From M55B165 sp051744245 (GTDB lineage: Bacteria; Actinomycetota; Humimicrobiia; Humimicrobiales; Humimicrobiaceae), in the NCBI GenBank assembly GCA_051744245.1, contig JBNJCV010000030.1:1-18845 (forward strand): a stretch of DNA of 18,845 bases, given 5' to 3'. A model generated the notes under the pieces. The model had not been told where the DNA came from. It saw only the letters and a list, made by a program, of their open reading frames with translations, and did no database searches. Positions 8,146-14,908 of this stretch are shown piece by piece; within the stretch, counting starts at the first letter, position 1; each line of letters starts with the position of its first letter. A program made the position numbers and the translations under genes.

Positions 8146-8577
8146 ATGGGCAATAAATTTTTTCCCTACCTTCTGGCTATAATAACCATGTTTTTTTGGG
8201 GGATAGCCCCTATTTTTGGTAAGTTAGGCCTTCAGAGAATGAGCCCTTATACTGCTCTTGCAATAAGAAGCTTTGTAATATCTTTTATTCTCTTAATTAT
8301 AGTTCTTGTAAGGGGGGATATTCAGCAACTAGCAGCAGTTGATGCAAGAAGCGCAATTTTTATTGCAGCTGAAGGAATTTTTGCATCCCTGCTGGGCCAT
8401 TTTGCTTACTATTATGCACTCAAACTGGGAAATACTTCCAGAGTTGTCCCAATTGCATCTGCCTTCCCCATAGTTACAGTAATAGTAGCTTTAATATTCT
8501 TTTCTGAAAAGATAACCTTGATAAAAGGAACTGGCATCATTTTGATACTGGCAGGCATATTTTTACTCAGGTTTTAA
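8146..8577 (+). CDS. Single EamA-domain (DMT superfamily) transporter
   Basis: The 143-residue hydrophobic protein has about five membrane helices (about 7-25, 35-55, 68-90, 98-117, 122-142) and one EamA domain: FFWGIAPIFGKLGL at the start, then SLLGHFAYYYALKLGNTSRVVPIASAFPIVTVI, and a final helix ending GIILILAGIFLL. Most DMT exporters have two such domains. One-domain forms act as homo- or heterodimers in the cytoplasmic membrane. The substrate is unknown. A strong AAGGAGG lies 6 bases before ATG. No partner half-gene is adjacent. The 3' end overlaps the convergent cyclophilin-fold gene by 15 bases. Confidence 0.9.
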   Translation: MGNKFFPYLLAIITMFFWGIAPIFGKLGLQRMSPYTALAIRSFVISFILLIIVLVRGDIQQLAAVDARSAIFIAAEGIFASLLGHFAYYYALKLGNTSRVVPIASAFPIVTVIVALIFFSEKITLIKGTGIILILAGIFLLRF

Positions 8578-8940
8578 TTGGATTTGTTGGCCCTGTTTGA
8601 CGCTTTTTAAATATTTTATATCAGCCTTTTCTGCTATCTTCCCAATAACTGTGACCGGGCTTGCAGCTTTTGGCTTTTCTGAAGTGCTTTCAGGAGTCTT
8701 GCCAAAAAATATACAAAATGCATTTCCTGGCGGCCAGTAAGCCACATCTCCAATATCAACTATTTCTTTTCCGTCCTCTAAATCATTGTGCAAGGGAATG
8801 CTAAAATATATTTCATTGCCCCATACTTGAGCTCTCGCATCCAGGGGCAAAATGCCACTTATGTCTTTTGCAGTTTTGGTATTGTTTAATACTATATTTA
8901 TATTTTTTTGGCTGGTAGCTAATTTTATGTTTTTTTCCAT
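8563..8940 (-). CDS. Cyclophilin-like fold protein (TM1367 type)
   Basis: The protein (125 residues from the ATG) has the Cyclophil_like signature known from Thermotoga TM1367: AQVWGNEIYFSIPL, then IVDIGDVAYWPPGNAFCIFFG, then ASPVTVIGKI. These small proteins share the cyclophilin beta-barrel fold, but prolyl isomerase activity is not established for the family and the function is unknown. An in-frame TTG at 8947-8949 would add three residues. The ATG at 8938-8940 is preferred because neither start has a clear Shine-Dalgarno and homologues begin close to the first strand. The stop lies within the 3' end of the EamA gene (15-base convergent overlap). Confidence 0.88.
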   Translation of the reverse strand: MEKNIKLATSQKNINIVLNNTKTAKDISGILPLDARAQVWGNEIYFSIPLHNDLEDGKEIVDIGDVAYWPPGNAFCIFFGKTPESTSEKPKAASPVTVIGKIAEKADIKYLKSVKQGQQIQLKPE

Positions 8941-8994
8941 AATATGCAATATTTTAAAAGTTTTCCATTATTATGACAAATAATAAATAAATTA

Positions 8995-9023
8995 TTGAAT
9001 TACCCATAAAAATTTTGTATATT
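8995..9023 (+). promoter_or_regulatory. Promoter of the ferredoxin gene
   Basis: TTGAAT (8995-9000), a 17-base spacer, and TATATT (9018-9023) form a good sigma70-type promoter. The inferred start near 9030 leaves a leader of about 48 bases. Confidence 0.6.
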
Positions 9024-9077
9024 ACTTTAATGAATTTAATGCAAAACGACAATTAAAAATTAAAAGAAAGGATGCTA

Positions 9078-9269
9078 ATGGAAGTAAGAATAGATGAGGA
9101 ACTCTGTACAGCATGTGGACTGTGTGAGGAAACTTGCCCGGATATTTTCAAGATTAACGAAGATAAAGATGTAGCTGAAGTTGTAAAAACTGAATATGAT
9201 GAAGACGATGAAGAATGTATAGAGGAAGCTGAGGAAAGCTGCCCAACTGAAGCAATAATTGTAGACTGA
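9078..9269 (+). CDS. Single-cluster [4Fe-4S] ferredoxin
   Basis: This small, very acidic electron carrier has 63 residues from the second ATG. The cluster motif C10-x2-C13-x2-C16 and the C-terminal Cys55 before Pro are the four ligands expected for one [4Fe-4S] cluster. Cys20 and Cys47 match the pair that forms a disulfide in Thermotoga maritima ferredoxin. The acidic run DEDDEECIEEAEES replaces the second cluster motif. An ATG also lies at 9072, but the Shine-Dalgarno AGAAAGGA (9065-9072) overlaps it and is ideally spaced for 9078, so 9078 is chosen. The gene is monocistronic with its own promoter. Likely donor or acceptor for anaerobic oxidoreductases; partners are not in the window. Confidence 0.95.
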   Translation: MEVRIDEELCTACGLCEETCPDIFKINEDKDVAEVVKTEYDEDDEECIEEAEESCPTEAIIVD

Positions 9270-9278
9270 CCATAAAAC

Positions 9279-9323
9279 TATTTGAGTGGGAGGCTACTCA
9301 AATAACGGGTAGCCGACTTCTCA
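9279..9323 (+). other. Mutually exclusive hairpins after the ferredoxin gene
   Basis: TATTTGAGT (9279-9287) pairs over 9 bases with ACTCAAATA (9296-9304). Alternatively GGCTAC (9292-9297) pairs with GTAGCC (9309-9314), extended by TGAG (9283-9286) with CTCA (9320-9323). The two folds share bases and cannot coexist. There is no U-tract, so neither is a standard intrinsic terminator. It may protect the ferredoxin mRNA 3' end or be a regulatory RNA element; both are inference. Confidence 0.5.
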
Positions 9324-9645
9324 TATCATATATTTACTCATAAAAATTTTTAATTCTTCCATTAAGTGCCGTAAAATGCCTAGAGTATTTTCCCGTTAAC
9401 ATAGAATAAAAGAACTTTTAAAACTACCAAGGCAAAAAGTTTCTTTAAAATACATTTTAGGTATCATATAATTCTACAAGTTTAATCTATTTTTCTAATG
9501 CAAGAATAACCAGTCTCTCTTCTTTACTAACATAGAAAACATGCATTGCTATAATGTTTGTGGGTGTAGCCAAGACAGATAAAAAGTTTATTATTAGAAA
9601 TTTTCAACCTAATAGATACAATACTTTAGTGCTTTTTTAATATCA

Positions 9646-9691
9646 TTAGGATAGCCCTAGAGAAAACAGGGCTATCCTAACTTTTATTATT
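9646..9691 (+). terminator. Strong plus-direction intrinsic terminator without an adjacent gene
   Basis: TTAGGATAGCCCT (9646-9658) pairs perfectly over 13 bp with AGGGCTATCCTAA (9668-9680) around a 9-base loop. CTTTTATTATT follows on the plus strand. On the minus strand the bases after the stem are A-rich, so the U-tract fits plus-strand transcription only. The nearest plus gene ends about 375 bases upstream (ferredoxin). It may also insulate the minus-strand gene at 9701. Confidence 0.7.
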
Positions 9692-9700
9692 TGTAATTTT

Positions 9701-10915
9701 TTATCTTCCCTTATAAGACGTTAGCAGCCAATCTTTAATAATTAATACCAATCCGCCAAATCCGAATAACATTCCTGCAAGCCTAGCTAACCAGCCAATA
9801 AAAGGTATGCTGTAAGCAATCATTATAATTACTAGCCCAATCAAGTATGCTAATACCTTCCAGCCATATTTGCTGAGATCTAGTGTAGATTTAGCCAAAA
9901 TAGTTTTTCCCAGAAGGTAAGAAAGAAATATCCCACTAACATAGAGGAGCAATCCATACAGAACCAGTAAAATCGCGTCAGAAGTCAATAATACAACTCC
10001 TACACCAGAACCTATAATTGTTACAAACAGGATTATGGATATAATAAATAGTACAACTGCTGCAATTGGCACACCAAATACCATGATTGCACCTGCGCCC
10101 ACGCTGTTACCAAGAGTGTTTTCTAGTTTCTGATTAAATTTATCAAACGCTTTAGGAATTGCAAGTAAGAGCAGTATTCCTAACACAAACAAGCTTATAA
10201 AAGAAATTATTTTGCCCCCAAAATATGTGGCCGCAAAAATGGAAAATGGGGACGCTTTTGCTATTTTAGTTTCTTTTTGTTTTTCTGTTACCAGGTTAAA
10301 GTTTACGTCTCCTGCTATGCTGGCATCTTCAGAAATACTTGCTTCACTAGAAGAGCTATAGCTGAGGTCTCCACCTATATCAGCACTGGAGGTAATATTA
10401 AGGGAACTAACATCGTCTATCCTCACATCTTTCCCAACTGTTGCGCTTATAGTTATGTTGCCTCCCGATCCTATAACCTTGTCAGCTACCTGGCCACTGA
10501 TGGAAACGGTACCCCCAGTTATAACTAAATCTCCACCAATATTTGCTTCGCTTCCAATAGTAACTTGGCCACCAGCTACAATTAAGTCATCCTGAATGCT
10601 GGAGTTAATATTTATTATTCCTCCCGCAATCCTGGCATCATCTCCTACATCTCCGGTTATTTCAAGCATTCCTCCGGATGCTATCAGATCTCCGCCGACA
10701 TTTCCGCTAGCATTTACCCTGGCTCCGGCAGCTACAAAATCCCCGGCTATATCATTTAGCAGGTTTACCGTGTTTCCAAATGCATAAAGGTCGTCTGAAA
10801 CTTCCTCGCTTATGTTTACGGTTTCTCCTCCTTTTGAAGTAAAAGCATAAAGAGGAGAGGCAAATAAAAATATTCCAAACAAAAATATAATTCCAAAAAC
10901 CAGCCCTTTTTTCAA
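9701..10915 (-). CDS. Secreted beta-helix (bactofilin-like) protein with C-terminal membrane domain
   Basis: From the TTG start the protein has 404 residues and begins MKKGLVFGIIFLFG, a clear signal peptide ending near SPLYA. Residues about 30-205 are short Gly/Asp/Ile-rich repeats (GDLIASGGMLEITGDVGDDARIAGG..., roughly 20 residues each) typical of bactofilin / polymer-forming beta-helices. Residues about 225-400 hold four or five membrane helices. The domain order is known in uncharacterised bacterial proteins, where the repeat region is expected outside the membrane. Start choice: a GTG at 10922-10924 overlaps the Shine-Dalgarno AGGGGG (10929-10924), whereas TTG at 10913-10915 is 8 bases after it and gives a proper signal peptide. 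Function is unknown; a cell-envelope role is inferred. Confidence 0.82.
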   Translation of the reverse strand: MKKGLVFGIIFLFGIFLFASPLYAFTSKGGETVNISEEVSDDLYAFGNTVNLLNDIAGDFVAAGARVNASGNVGGDLIASGGMLEITGDVGDDARIAGGIININSSIQDDLIVAGGQVTIGSEANIGGDLVITGGTVSISGQVADKVIGSGGNITISATVGKDVRIDDVSSLNITSSADIGGDLSYSSSSEASISEDASIAGDVNFNLVTEKQKETKIAKASPFSIFAATYFGGKIISFISLFVLGILLLLAIPKAFDKFNQKLENTLGNSVGAGAIMVFGVPIAAVVLFIISIILFVTIIGSGVGVVLLTSDAILLVLYGLLLYVSGIFLSYLLGKTILAKSTLDLSKYGWKVLAYLIGLVIIMIAYSIPFIGWLARLAGMLFGFGGLVLIIKDWLLTSYKGR

Positions 10916-11019
10916 AATAAACACCCCCTAAAATATTTATAATTTTCTATATCCAATTTTAATAATTGTTAACATTATTGTAAAAACTATAAAAATTAAA
11001 AAAACTGACCCTTTAATAA

Positions 11020-11565
11020 TTATGTTTTAGTGTAAAACAGATTTTCTTTCTTTTCCCCTAAGCTCCAATATTGGCCGCCAACATAACATAACATATCAAG
11101 TTTTGAATAATCCGGCTTTCCGCCCTTCTCATATGCATCCTCGATATGAGTTAAAACCACCTTTCCAATAAACATATCATGGGAGGAGAAAGGAATGATC
11201 TTTTCAAGGGTGCACTCCATCCTTACCGGGCACTCTTTTAGTAAGGGTACATTTATCCTTTCTGCTTCCAGTTTACTGAAGCCGGTTAAGCTAAATTTAT
11301 CTACCCTATCTCCATGGGTGCTGCCACAGATATCCACTTCCCTTATATTTTCTTTTCTTGGTATGCACACTCCAAACTGCCTGGTTTCCTTTATAATGCC
11401 TGCTGAATATTTTCCTTTGGAAATATTAATATTTAACATCGGCGGCTTGTTCTCATGAATTCCTACCCAGGAAAGTGCTACAATATTATCCTTACTACCC
11501 CTTGTGGTTACTAAAACCACAGGGAGGGGTGCTAAAAAACTTTTAGGTTCTTTTGTTGTAACCAT
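11020..11565 (-). CDS. Flavin reductase-like, FMN-binding split-barrel protein (flavoredoxin type)
   Basis: The 181-residue protein has the flavin_reduct / flavoredoxin split-barrel domain. The N-terminal PLPVVLVTTRG is the usual first strand. NIVALSWVGIHENKPPMLNINIS is the FMN-phosphate region, with the family's 'N..A..W......PP....' pattern. CGSTHGDRVDKF and the late HDMFIGKV strand also fit. Members bind FMN and pass electrons from NAD(P)H or ferredoxin-type donors; the exact partner is unknown. The start has AAAGGA 6 bases upstream. It is divergent from the Na/Pi cotransporter with 92 bases between. An FMN protein in the same neighbourhood as the rib operon and a ferredoxin is consistent but not proof of linkage. 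Confidence 0.9.
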   Translation of the reverse strand: MVTTKEPKSFLAPLPVVLVTTRGSKDNIVALSWVGIHENKPPMLNINISKGKYSAGIIKETRQFGVCIPRKENIREVDICGSTHGDRVDKFSLTGFSKLEAERINVPLLKECPVRMECTLEKIIPFSSHDMFIGKVVLTHIEDAYEKGGKPDYSKLDMLCYVGGQYWSLGEKKENLFYTKT

Positions 11566-11657
11566 TTAAATTCCTTTCAATTTTATGTAGATATTTTTTT
11601 AAAACTACATTATTATATTATTAATTTACCCAACTTTTTTAAAACAAAAATATTTTT

Positions 11658-13265
11658 ATGTACTTAACCATTACAATAGAAGTTCTGGCAGGGTTATCAC
11701 TATTTATATTCGGCATTAATAGGTTAAGCAATAGTTTACAAAAAATTGCCTCTAATAAGCTTAGGTCTGTTATAAATTTTCTGGCCAAAAAAAATTGGTC
11801 AACATTACTTATAGGCTTGTTTACTACGGTAATAATCCAAAGCAGCAGCGCTACTTCTGTAATGACAGTGGGTTTTGTAAATGCAGGGCTCCTAACCCTC
11901 CGCCAGGCCATTGGCATAATTATGGGAGCAAATATCGGCACCACCATAACCGCACAGATTATTTCCTTCAAAATAGATGTTTTATCTTTTCCTGTAATAA
12001 TTATTGGATTCGCCTTTTATTTTTTCGGCAAGAGAAAAAAGTATAAAAATATAGGAATGGCTATAATAGGCTTGGGCTTATTATTTTTAGGCATGTCCAT
12101 TATGAAAGGTGCCTTAAGCCCTTTAAGGGAAAACATTGCCTTTAAAAATTTTCTGTTGATTTTCAGTAAAAACCCATTTTTAGGCGTACTTGCCGGAATA
12201 GCCCTTACAGCTATGCTGCAAAGCAGTTCTGCAACCATTGGCCTGCTAATAGCATTAGCTAGCCAGGGACTAATTCCCATAGAGGCAGCTATACCCATTC
12301 TGCTGGGAGACAATATTGGCACCTGCTCAACTGCTTTAATTTCTAGTATAAAGGCTACCATTACTGCGAGAAGGGCTGCTTTCTCGCATCTGATGTTTAA
12401 TTTAGTAGGAACTGTAATTTTTATGATGTTATTGTATATATTCAAGTTCCAGGACTATATTATTGCATTTACCGGTAAAAGCATTCCCCACCAGATTGCC
12501 AACCTTCATACAGGCTTTAATATAATAACTACAGCAATACTATTTCCAATGGTGGGCCTTTTTGCAAAAGCCGTTAAAAAAATATTCCCAGGAAAAGACA
12601 TAACAGTAAACAAAAATGCCCTTTTTCTAGATCCCAGGTTAATACAAACCCCAGACATAGCTCTGGGGCAGGCTAAAAAAGAGTTAAGCAGGGTAACTAA
12701 TATAACCAACGAGATGCTAAATCTGGCTTTCGAAAGGGAGCAAAAAAAGCACTCCGTAATTGAGGAAAAACTGCTTGACAGGGAATCGGCAGTAGACAAC
12801 ATTACTGAAGATATTATAAGATATCTGACAAAACTTTCCCAAAAGCCGTTAAACCGCAGATTATCAGATAGGCTTACCAAATTTTTACACAATGCTTATG
12901 ACCTGGAAAGAGCAGCTGACCATTGTGAAAGTATTATGTATTTAATACTAGTAAAAGAAGAAAATAAGATGACTTTTTCCAAAATTGCCCAAGAAGAGCT
13001 AGAAGAAGCTATAAACAAAGTAAAGCAGATGTTTGAGGCTTTAACCACTGGCATGGAAAACGACGACCAGAAAAAATACAGGGAATGTGATGATATTGAA
13101 GAAGAGATTGACAAAATCGTGCAAAAAAACAGAAGCAGCCATCTTAAAAGGCTTCAGAGTGGTGAGTGCATGCCCCTATCAGGAGTAGTTTTTGCAGATA
13201 TAATACTACATTTAGAAAGAATTGGTGACCTGCTTCATGGAGTTTCCAGAAATTTAAAAGAGTAA
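11658..13265 (+). CDS. Na+/phosphate cotransporter family protein with PhoU-like domain
   Basis: The 535-residue protein has an N-terminal Na/Pi cotransporter (NptA/YjbB-like) membrane domain with two inverted repeats, each marked by a QSSSAT motif: QSSSATSVMTVGFVNAGLL followed by GANIGTTITAQI, and QSSSATIGLLIALASQGL followed by GDNIGTCSTALI. About eight membrane helices end near residue 310. The C-terminal part (about 340-535) is a helical PhoU-like domain. It probably moves phosphate with sodium across the cytoplasmic membrane, and the PhoU part would tie activity to phosphate status. Length is normal. The ATG has no Shine-Dalgarno in a very A/T-rich leader. Confidence 0.92.
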   Translation: MYLTITIEVLAGLSLFIFGINRLSNSLQKIASNKLRSVINFLAKKNWSTLLIGLFTTVIIQSSSATSVMTVGFVNAGLLTLRQAIGIIMGANIGTTITAQIISFKIDVLSFPVIIIGFAFYFFGKRKKYKNIGMAIIGLGLLFLGMSIMKGALSPLRENIAFKNFLLIFSKNPFLGVLAGIALTAMLQSSSATIGLLIALASQGLIPIEAAIPILLGDNIGTCSTALISSIKATITARRAAFSHLMFNLVGTVIFMMLLYIFKFQDYIIAFTGKSIPHQIANLHTGFNIITTAILFPMVGLFAKAVKKIFPGKDITVNKNALFLDPRLIQTPDIALGQAKKELSRVTNITNEMLNLAFEREQKKHSVIEEKLLDRESAVDNITEDIIRYLTKLSQKPLNRRLSDRLTKFLHNAYDLERAADHCESIMYLILVKEENKMTFSKIAQEELEEAINKVKQMFEALTTGMENDDQKKYRECDDIEEEIDKIVQKNRSSHLKRLQSGECMPLSGVVFADIILHLERIGDLLHGVSRNLKE

Positions 13266-13609
13266 ACAGTTTATCCATTCAAAGTATTTAAGTAGAGCAT
13301 CTTAGTGTAAAACCTTTAAAATAAAAGTAAAAAACATAGGCCCATGCAAAACTCTCTATCAAAATAATGTAAATTTTAAGTTTTGTAATAAAAATAGGAA
13401 TATTTTAATTATTGCCATAAATGGATAACCTAAGAGATATACAACTAACAACTGTTAAACTGGAAGAGCTTCTGTTAACAATCTAAGCAGGTAGCTTAAG
13501 CTTGAAAGCACCAAGGTTTAGACATTCTTGATAAAGTTTCGGGGAGTATAGTGCTAGAAAATAGCAAAAATTTTTCAGACCTACCGGTGAAAGATAAAAT
13601 AAAACCCGG
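13266..13609. other. 344-base intergenic region between two convergent genes
   Basis: It lies between the ends of the Na/Pi gene (+) and rpe (-). Partial inverted repeats are visible: TGTTAA...TTAACA around 13453-13480, a 10-bp palindrome AGCTTAAGCT (13493-13502), and ACCGG (13583-13587) with CCGGT (13606-13610). The last overlaps the rpe stop and is followed on the minus strand by A/T runs, so it may be a weak rpe terminator. A 78-codon plus-strand open frame at 13551 runs antisense into rpe and is not believed. Confidence 0.45.
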
Positions 13610-14308
13610 TCAGACAGTTAGAATTTTAGTAATATCTTCCCTTATTTTCCCTAAAAAAGCTTTTGGGTCTTCTGCCTGGCAAATGGCGGTCCCCATTACC
13701 AGAACATTGGCCCCAGCTTTAACTGCTTTAGGGGCAGTTTCTGCACCAATTCCCCCATCTACTTGGATCTCTATTGCTCTTTTATAGTTTTTCTGCTTCC
13801 CATATCTGCCGGTTATGCTGTTGGTCTTTTTAATTTTATCCAACATGGGATAAATGAATTTTTGCCCTCCAAATCCAGGGTTTACAGTCATAATTAAAAT
13901 TAAATCCAAAAGGTGCAAAACATTTTCTACAACACATATTGGAGTAGACGGATTTAATGCTATGCCTGCTTTAACTCCTGCCTCTTTTATAGTAGATAGC
14001 AACCTCTCAATATGGGGGCTGGCCTCTGCGTGTATGGTTACAAGATCTGCCCCACTGTCTATGAACCTTCCTATAAGCATCTCTGGCCTGCTTACCATCA
14101 GGTGGACATCCAGGAAGAGATTGGTATTTTTCTTTAAGCTGGACACTACCCCAGGTCCTATAGATAAATTAGGAACAAAATTTCCATCCATTATATCAAG
14201 GTGGAGCATATCTACCCCTGCTTCTTCTACTTGGGCTATTTGTCCAGAAAGGTTATAAAAATCATAGTTAAGTATGGAGGCCGCAATCTTTATTTGTTTT
14301 TTTTCCAT
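13610..14308 (-). CDS. rpe: Ribulose-phosphate 3-epimerase
   Basis: The 232-residue TIM-barrel enzyme interconverts D-ribulose 5-phosphate and D-xylulose 5-phosphate in the pentose phosphate pathway. Family motifs are intact: HLDIMDGNFVPN (36-47), DVHLMV (67-72), NPGFGGQKF (143-151) and VDGGI (183-187). The metal/acid-base residues His36, Asp38, His69 and Asp184 are present. Length is slightly above the usual 215-225 because of an insertion near 168-176 (RYGKQKNYK). The start has GAGGAA upstream. It lies 4 bases after the PTS IIB gene, so the two form an operon. It stands divergent to the rib operon, whose RibB step uses ribulose 5-phosphate. Confidence 0.97.
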   Translation of the reverse strand: MEKKQIKIAASILNYDFYNLSGQIAQVEEAGVDMLHLDIMDGNFVPNLSIGPGVVSSLKKNTNLFLDVHLMVSRPEMLIGRFIDSGADLVTIHAEASPHIERLLSTIKEAGVKAGIALNPSTPICVVENVLHLLDLILIMTVNPGFGGQKFIYPMLDKIKKTNSITGRYGKQKNYKRAIEIQVDGGIGAETAPKAVKAGANVLVMGTAICQAEDPKAFLGKIREDITKILTV

Positions 14309-14312
14309 ATTA

Positions 14313-14603
14313 TCATTCCTCTAATAGTTCTATTAGCCGTTTTTTTTCTTCCTCAATTTCATTGCCAGTTATAAAAGGTATGCCGCTGATTTTAGGCCTG
14401 GAGATTTTGGATGGCAATTGCTTGGTGCTAACTATAATGTCTGCTCCTTTATACAATTTACCAATATCTGAAGCCTTGCATTCTATTATTTCCGCATTCA
14501 GATGCTTATCCTTTAACAGCCCTTTTATTTCTTCCGCAATAAAGGAGCTGACAACGGAGCCTGCCCCGCATGAAACCAGGATTTTTTTTAATTTTGCAAC
14601 CAA
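14313..14603 (-). CDS. Orphan PTS IIB component (galactitol/lactose-type fold)
   Basis: The 96-residue protein has the P-loop-like PTS IIB domain KKILVSCGAGSVVSS, with Cys12 (counting the TTG as Met1) as the expected phosphorylation site. Alternating beta/alpha segments follow, including ADIIVSTKQL. The pattern is closest to GatB-type IIB proteins. Such subunits receive phosphate from IIA and hand it to the sugar carried by IIC. No IIA, IIC, HPr or EI is in the window. The start is TTG (14601-14603), with GGAG 5 bases upstream; an ATG at 14613-14615 is out of frame. It is 4 bases upstream of rpe. It may serve a pentose/pentitol PTS encoded elsewhere or have a regulatory role; both are inference. 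Confidence 0.82.
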   Translation of the reverse strand: MVAKLKKILVSCGAGSVVSSFIAEEIKGLLKDKHLNAEIIECKASDIGKLYKGADIIVSTKQLPSKISRPKISGIPFITGNEIEEEKKRLIELLEE

Positions 14604-14680
14604 AAGTTCTCCATTCTAATATTTATCCATCTAATTCTAATATAATAATATATAATTTCAAAAGCTTTATTTCCAATAAT

Positions 14681-14708
14681 TTGTAAAAAACAATTTTTTT
14701 GATATAAT
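14681..14708 (+). promoter_or_regulatory. Promoter of the rib operon
   Basis: TTGTAA (14681-14686), a 16-base spacer, and a perfect TATAAT (14703-14708) give a likely sigma70-type promoter. The start would be near 14715, about 30 bases before the FMN aptamer. Confidence 0.6.
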
Positions 14709-14744
14709 TTCTTACCACTATAGGAATATTGAAAATTTAATAAT

Positions 14745-14858
14745 GAATTTTCGAGGAGGGGTGAAATTCCCTGCCGGCGGTAATAGTCCGCAACCCTTTT
14801 AAGGTTGACTTAGTGGAATTCTAAGACCGACAGTTAAAGCCTGGATGGGAGAAAATTT
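14745..14858 (+). ncRNA. FMN riboswitch (RFN element) aptamer
   Basis: Conserved RFN blocks are present in order: GAGGAGGGGTGAAATTCCC (from 14753), GCCGGCGGTAATAGTCCGC (14773-14791), GTGGAATTCTAAGACCGACAG (14813-14833) and CTGGATGGGAGAA (14841-14853). P1 is AATTTTC (14746-14752) with GAAAATT (14851-14857). The element senses FMN and controls the rib operon that follows. The variable arm (AACCCTTTTAAGGTT, 14792-14806) forms a short hairpin. Confidence 0.97.
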
Positions 14859-14905
14859 GTGACTTTGTATTTAGCCATGGGTTTTCTCCATGGCTTTTTC
14901 TTTTT
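14848..14905 (+). terminator. FMN riboswitch terminator / antiterminator platform
   Basis: The terminator stem is AGCCATGG (14873-14880) with CCATGGCT (14888-14895), loop GTTTTCT, then TTTTCTTTTT up to 14905. An antiterminator can form instead: GGAGAAAA (14848-14855) is perfectly complementary to TTTTCTCC (14882-14889). It uses P1 3'-strand bases and part of the terminator. With FMN bound, P1 holds GAAAA, the terminator forms and transcription stops before ribD. Without FMN the antiterminator allows read-through. The mechanism is inferred from base pairing and known RFN logic. Confidence 0.88.
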
Positions 14906-14908
14906 AAG

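Larger units (their letters stand above)
9270..9700. other. 431-base gene-free region with RNA-like structure
   Basis: No ORF here looks coding. It contains the switchable hairpins at 9279-9323 and the strong plus-direction terminator at 9646-9691. The sequence between (9324-9645) is AT-rich with no recognised motif. Confidence 0.5.

Noticed and set aside
9072..9077. Upstream ATG of the ferredoxin as start
   Set aside because: It overlaps the Shine-Dalgarno sequence; the ATG two codons later has ideal spacing.
9541..9582. 13-codon ORF with a Cys-x-Cys-like end in the gene-free region
   Set aside because: It is too short, has no ribosome-binding site, and is expected by chance.
10916..10924. 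GTG start for the beta-helix membrane protein
   Set aside because: The GTG overlaps the AGGGGG ribosome-binding site, and the downstream TTG gives correct spacing and a standard signal peptide.
12017..12892. Long minus-strand ORFs opposite the Na/Pi cotransporter
   Set aside because: They mirror a strongly conserved membrane protein gene and show no start signals or domain patterns of their own.
13551..13787. 78-codon plus-strand ORF entering rpe
   Set aside because: Its last two thirds are antisense to the conserved rpe coding sequence, and the first part has no Shine-Dalgarno or family resemblance.
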